Positions 63,663 through 64,000 of a DNA stretch of 64,000 nucleotides are shown here, piece by piece (within the stretch, counting starts at the first letter, position 1; each line of letters opens with the position of its first letter). The stretch covers positions 124,001-188,000 of the forward strand of contig JAJTUP010000096.1 in assembly GCA_021399435.1 (NCBI GenBank), written 5' to 3'. The notes below the pieces were generated by a model. That model was not told the DNA's origin. It was given only the letters and a program-made list of their open reading frames with translations, and made no database searches. The position numbers were made by a program, and so were the translations under genes. The stretch comes from Diaporthe sp. PMI_573. Lineage: Eukaryota; Ascomycota; Sordariomycetes; Diaporthales; Diaporthaceae.

Positions 63663-64000
63663 CCCAAATAGTTGGTCTGGCTGGTGTTAATTGAGGTTGA
63701 TCCTGCATGGCTGAAATGCTCTATTTTGGTGGGGAAGCTGATTTTCCCACCAAAAGTCTGCCACTTCAGACTGGCACTGCAGCCACGCCAACTAGTCCAA
63801 ATTAAGGAAATCAATTAAAAATAAGCAAATAAGACCAGTTGGCACCAATTGGTACCAAATACAATTGACCTTTCTGCCCTGGGTGGGTGCTGGGGTTGGC
63901 TAAATTTGGTAGTTTTGCTGAAAATCCGCCACTTACTGTCCTCCGCCACTGACTGTCCAACCACGTTATTAGAAAAATAAAATTACAGGGGTCTAAATTG

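Larger units (their letters stand above)
61642..63966 (+). mobile_element. Complete pogo/Fot1-type element, 2325 bp
   Basis: The terminal inverted repeats 61642-61772 and 63836-63966 are exact reverse complements over 131 bp, unusually long and perfect. They are followed by imperfect similarity further in. It is flanked by TA on both sides (61640-61641, 63967-63968), the Tc1/mariner/pogo target. It carries one transposase gene. The perfect ends indicate a young insertion. Confidence 0.95.

Noticed and set aside
1..64000. Biosynthetic gene cluster or defence island as a coordinated system
   Set aside because: No backbone synthase, and the dehydrogenase, small Hsp and Zn2Cys6 fusion show no shared pathway; NLRs are grouped but mostly broken, so no co-working system is claimed.

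Overview
The window is nuclear DNA of a filamentous ascomycete (Pezizomycotina, probably Sordariomycetes). The reasons are short 44-113 nt introns with GT..AG ends, a HET-domain NLR, patatin- and nucleoside-phosphorylase-type fungal NLRs, a Zn2Cys6 protein, an SAT4/PTH11-like rhodopsin-fold membrane protein, a tannase, and fungal hAT, pogo/Fot1, piggyBac, Helitron, LINE and copia elements. No bacterial-style operons, tRNA, rRNA or CRISPR were seen.

Layout. 1-27 kb is a transposon-dense, NLR-rich accessory block. It holds: a 5'-truncated Helitron fused in frame to the nucleoside-phosphorylase (PNP) domain of a broken NLR (601-3792); a BED/DUF659 transposase stub (4513-5019); an N-terminally truncated hAT with two introns (5410-7457, minus); an apparently intact single-exon HET-NACHT-ankyrin NLR with almost identical 99-bp ankyrin repeats (7574-11041, minus); a frameshifted Igo1/endosulfine-like gene (11853-12306); a decayed hAT (about 12353-14568) and a 4 x 31-bp tandem array; the 5' end of a copia element (LTR, half-tRNA primer site, gag start; 15047-15830); a MYND-finger gene (16147-16902); a long Helitron Rep/helicase with three introns that is cut off just after Walker A (17287-22003); a truncated unknown gene (minus, to 22817); a small inverted-repeat element (23375-23535); and a patatin-NB-ARC-TPR NLR whose patatin domain is broken by a 5'-truncated LINE (23849-26500).

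27-38 kb looks like ordinary gene space: a conserved unknown two-exon gene (27543-29335), a Zn2Cys6 plus hexapeptide-acetyltransferase fusion (31526-33824), a beta-hydroxyacid dehydrogenase (35424-36684, minus) and an Hsp20/Hsp30-type small heat-shock gene with heat-shock elements upstream (37400-38071, minus). 38-46 kb contains no gene I can support.

46-64 kb is again rich in transposons: a piggyBac element with 42-bp perfect inverted ends (46108-48292), a single-pass membrane protein (49624-50688), a full-length intronless hAT with 21-bp terminal repeats (51428-54651), a tannase/feruloyl esterase killed by one nonsense codon (55094-56697, minus), a rhodopsin-fold membrane protein (58344-59551, minus), and a nest of pogo/Fot1-type ends containing a solo LTR with a TATAG target duplication (60757-61247) and a complete pogo element with 131-bp perfect TIRs and TA target sites (61642-63966).

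The main biological theme is the meeting of NLR immune-type genes and mobile DNA. Three NLR loci are present: one apparently intact, one fused to a Helitron and missing its NB-ARC domain, one split by a LINE. I did not find a clearly new multi-gene system. The most novel items are the in-frame Helitron-PNP fusion placed 6 nt before the NLR start codon, and the 17-bp-period doublets shared by three pogo-type termini.
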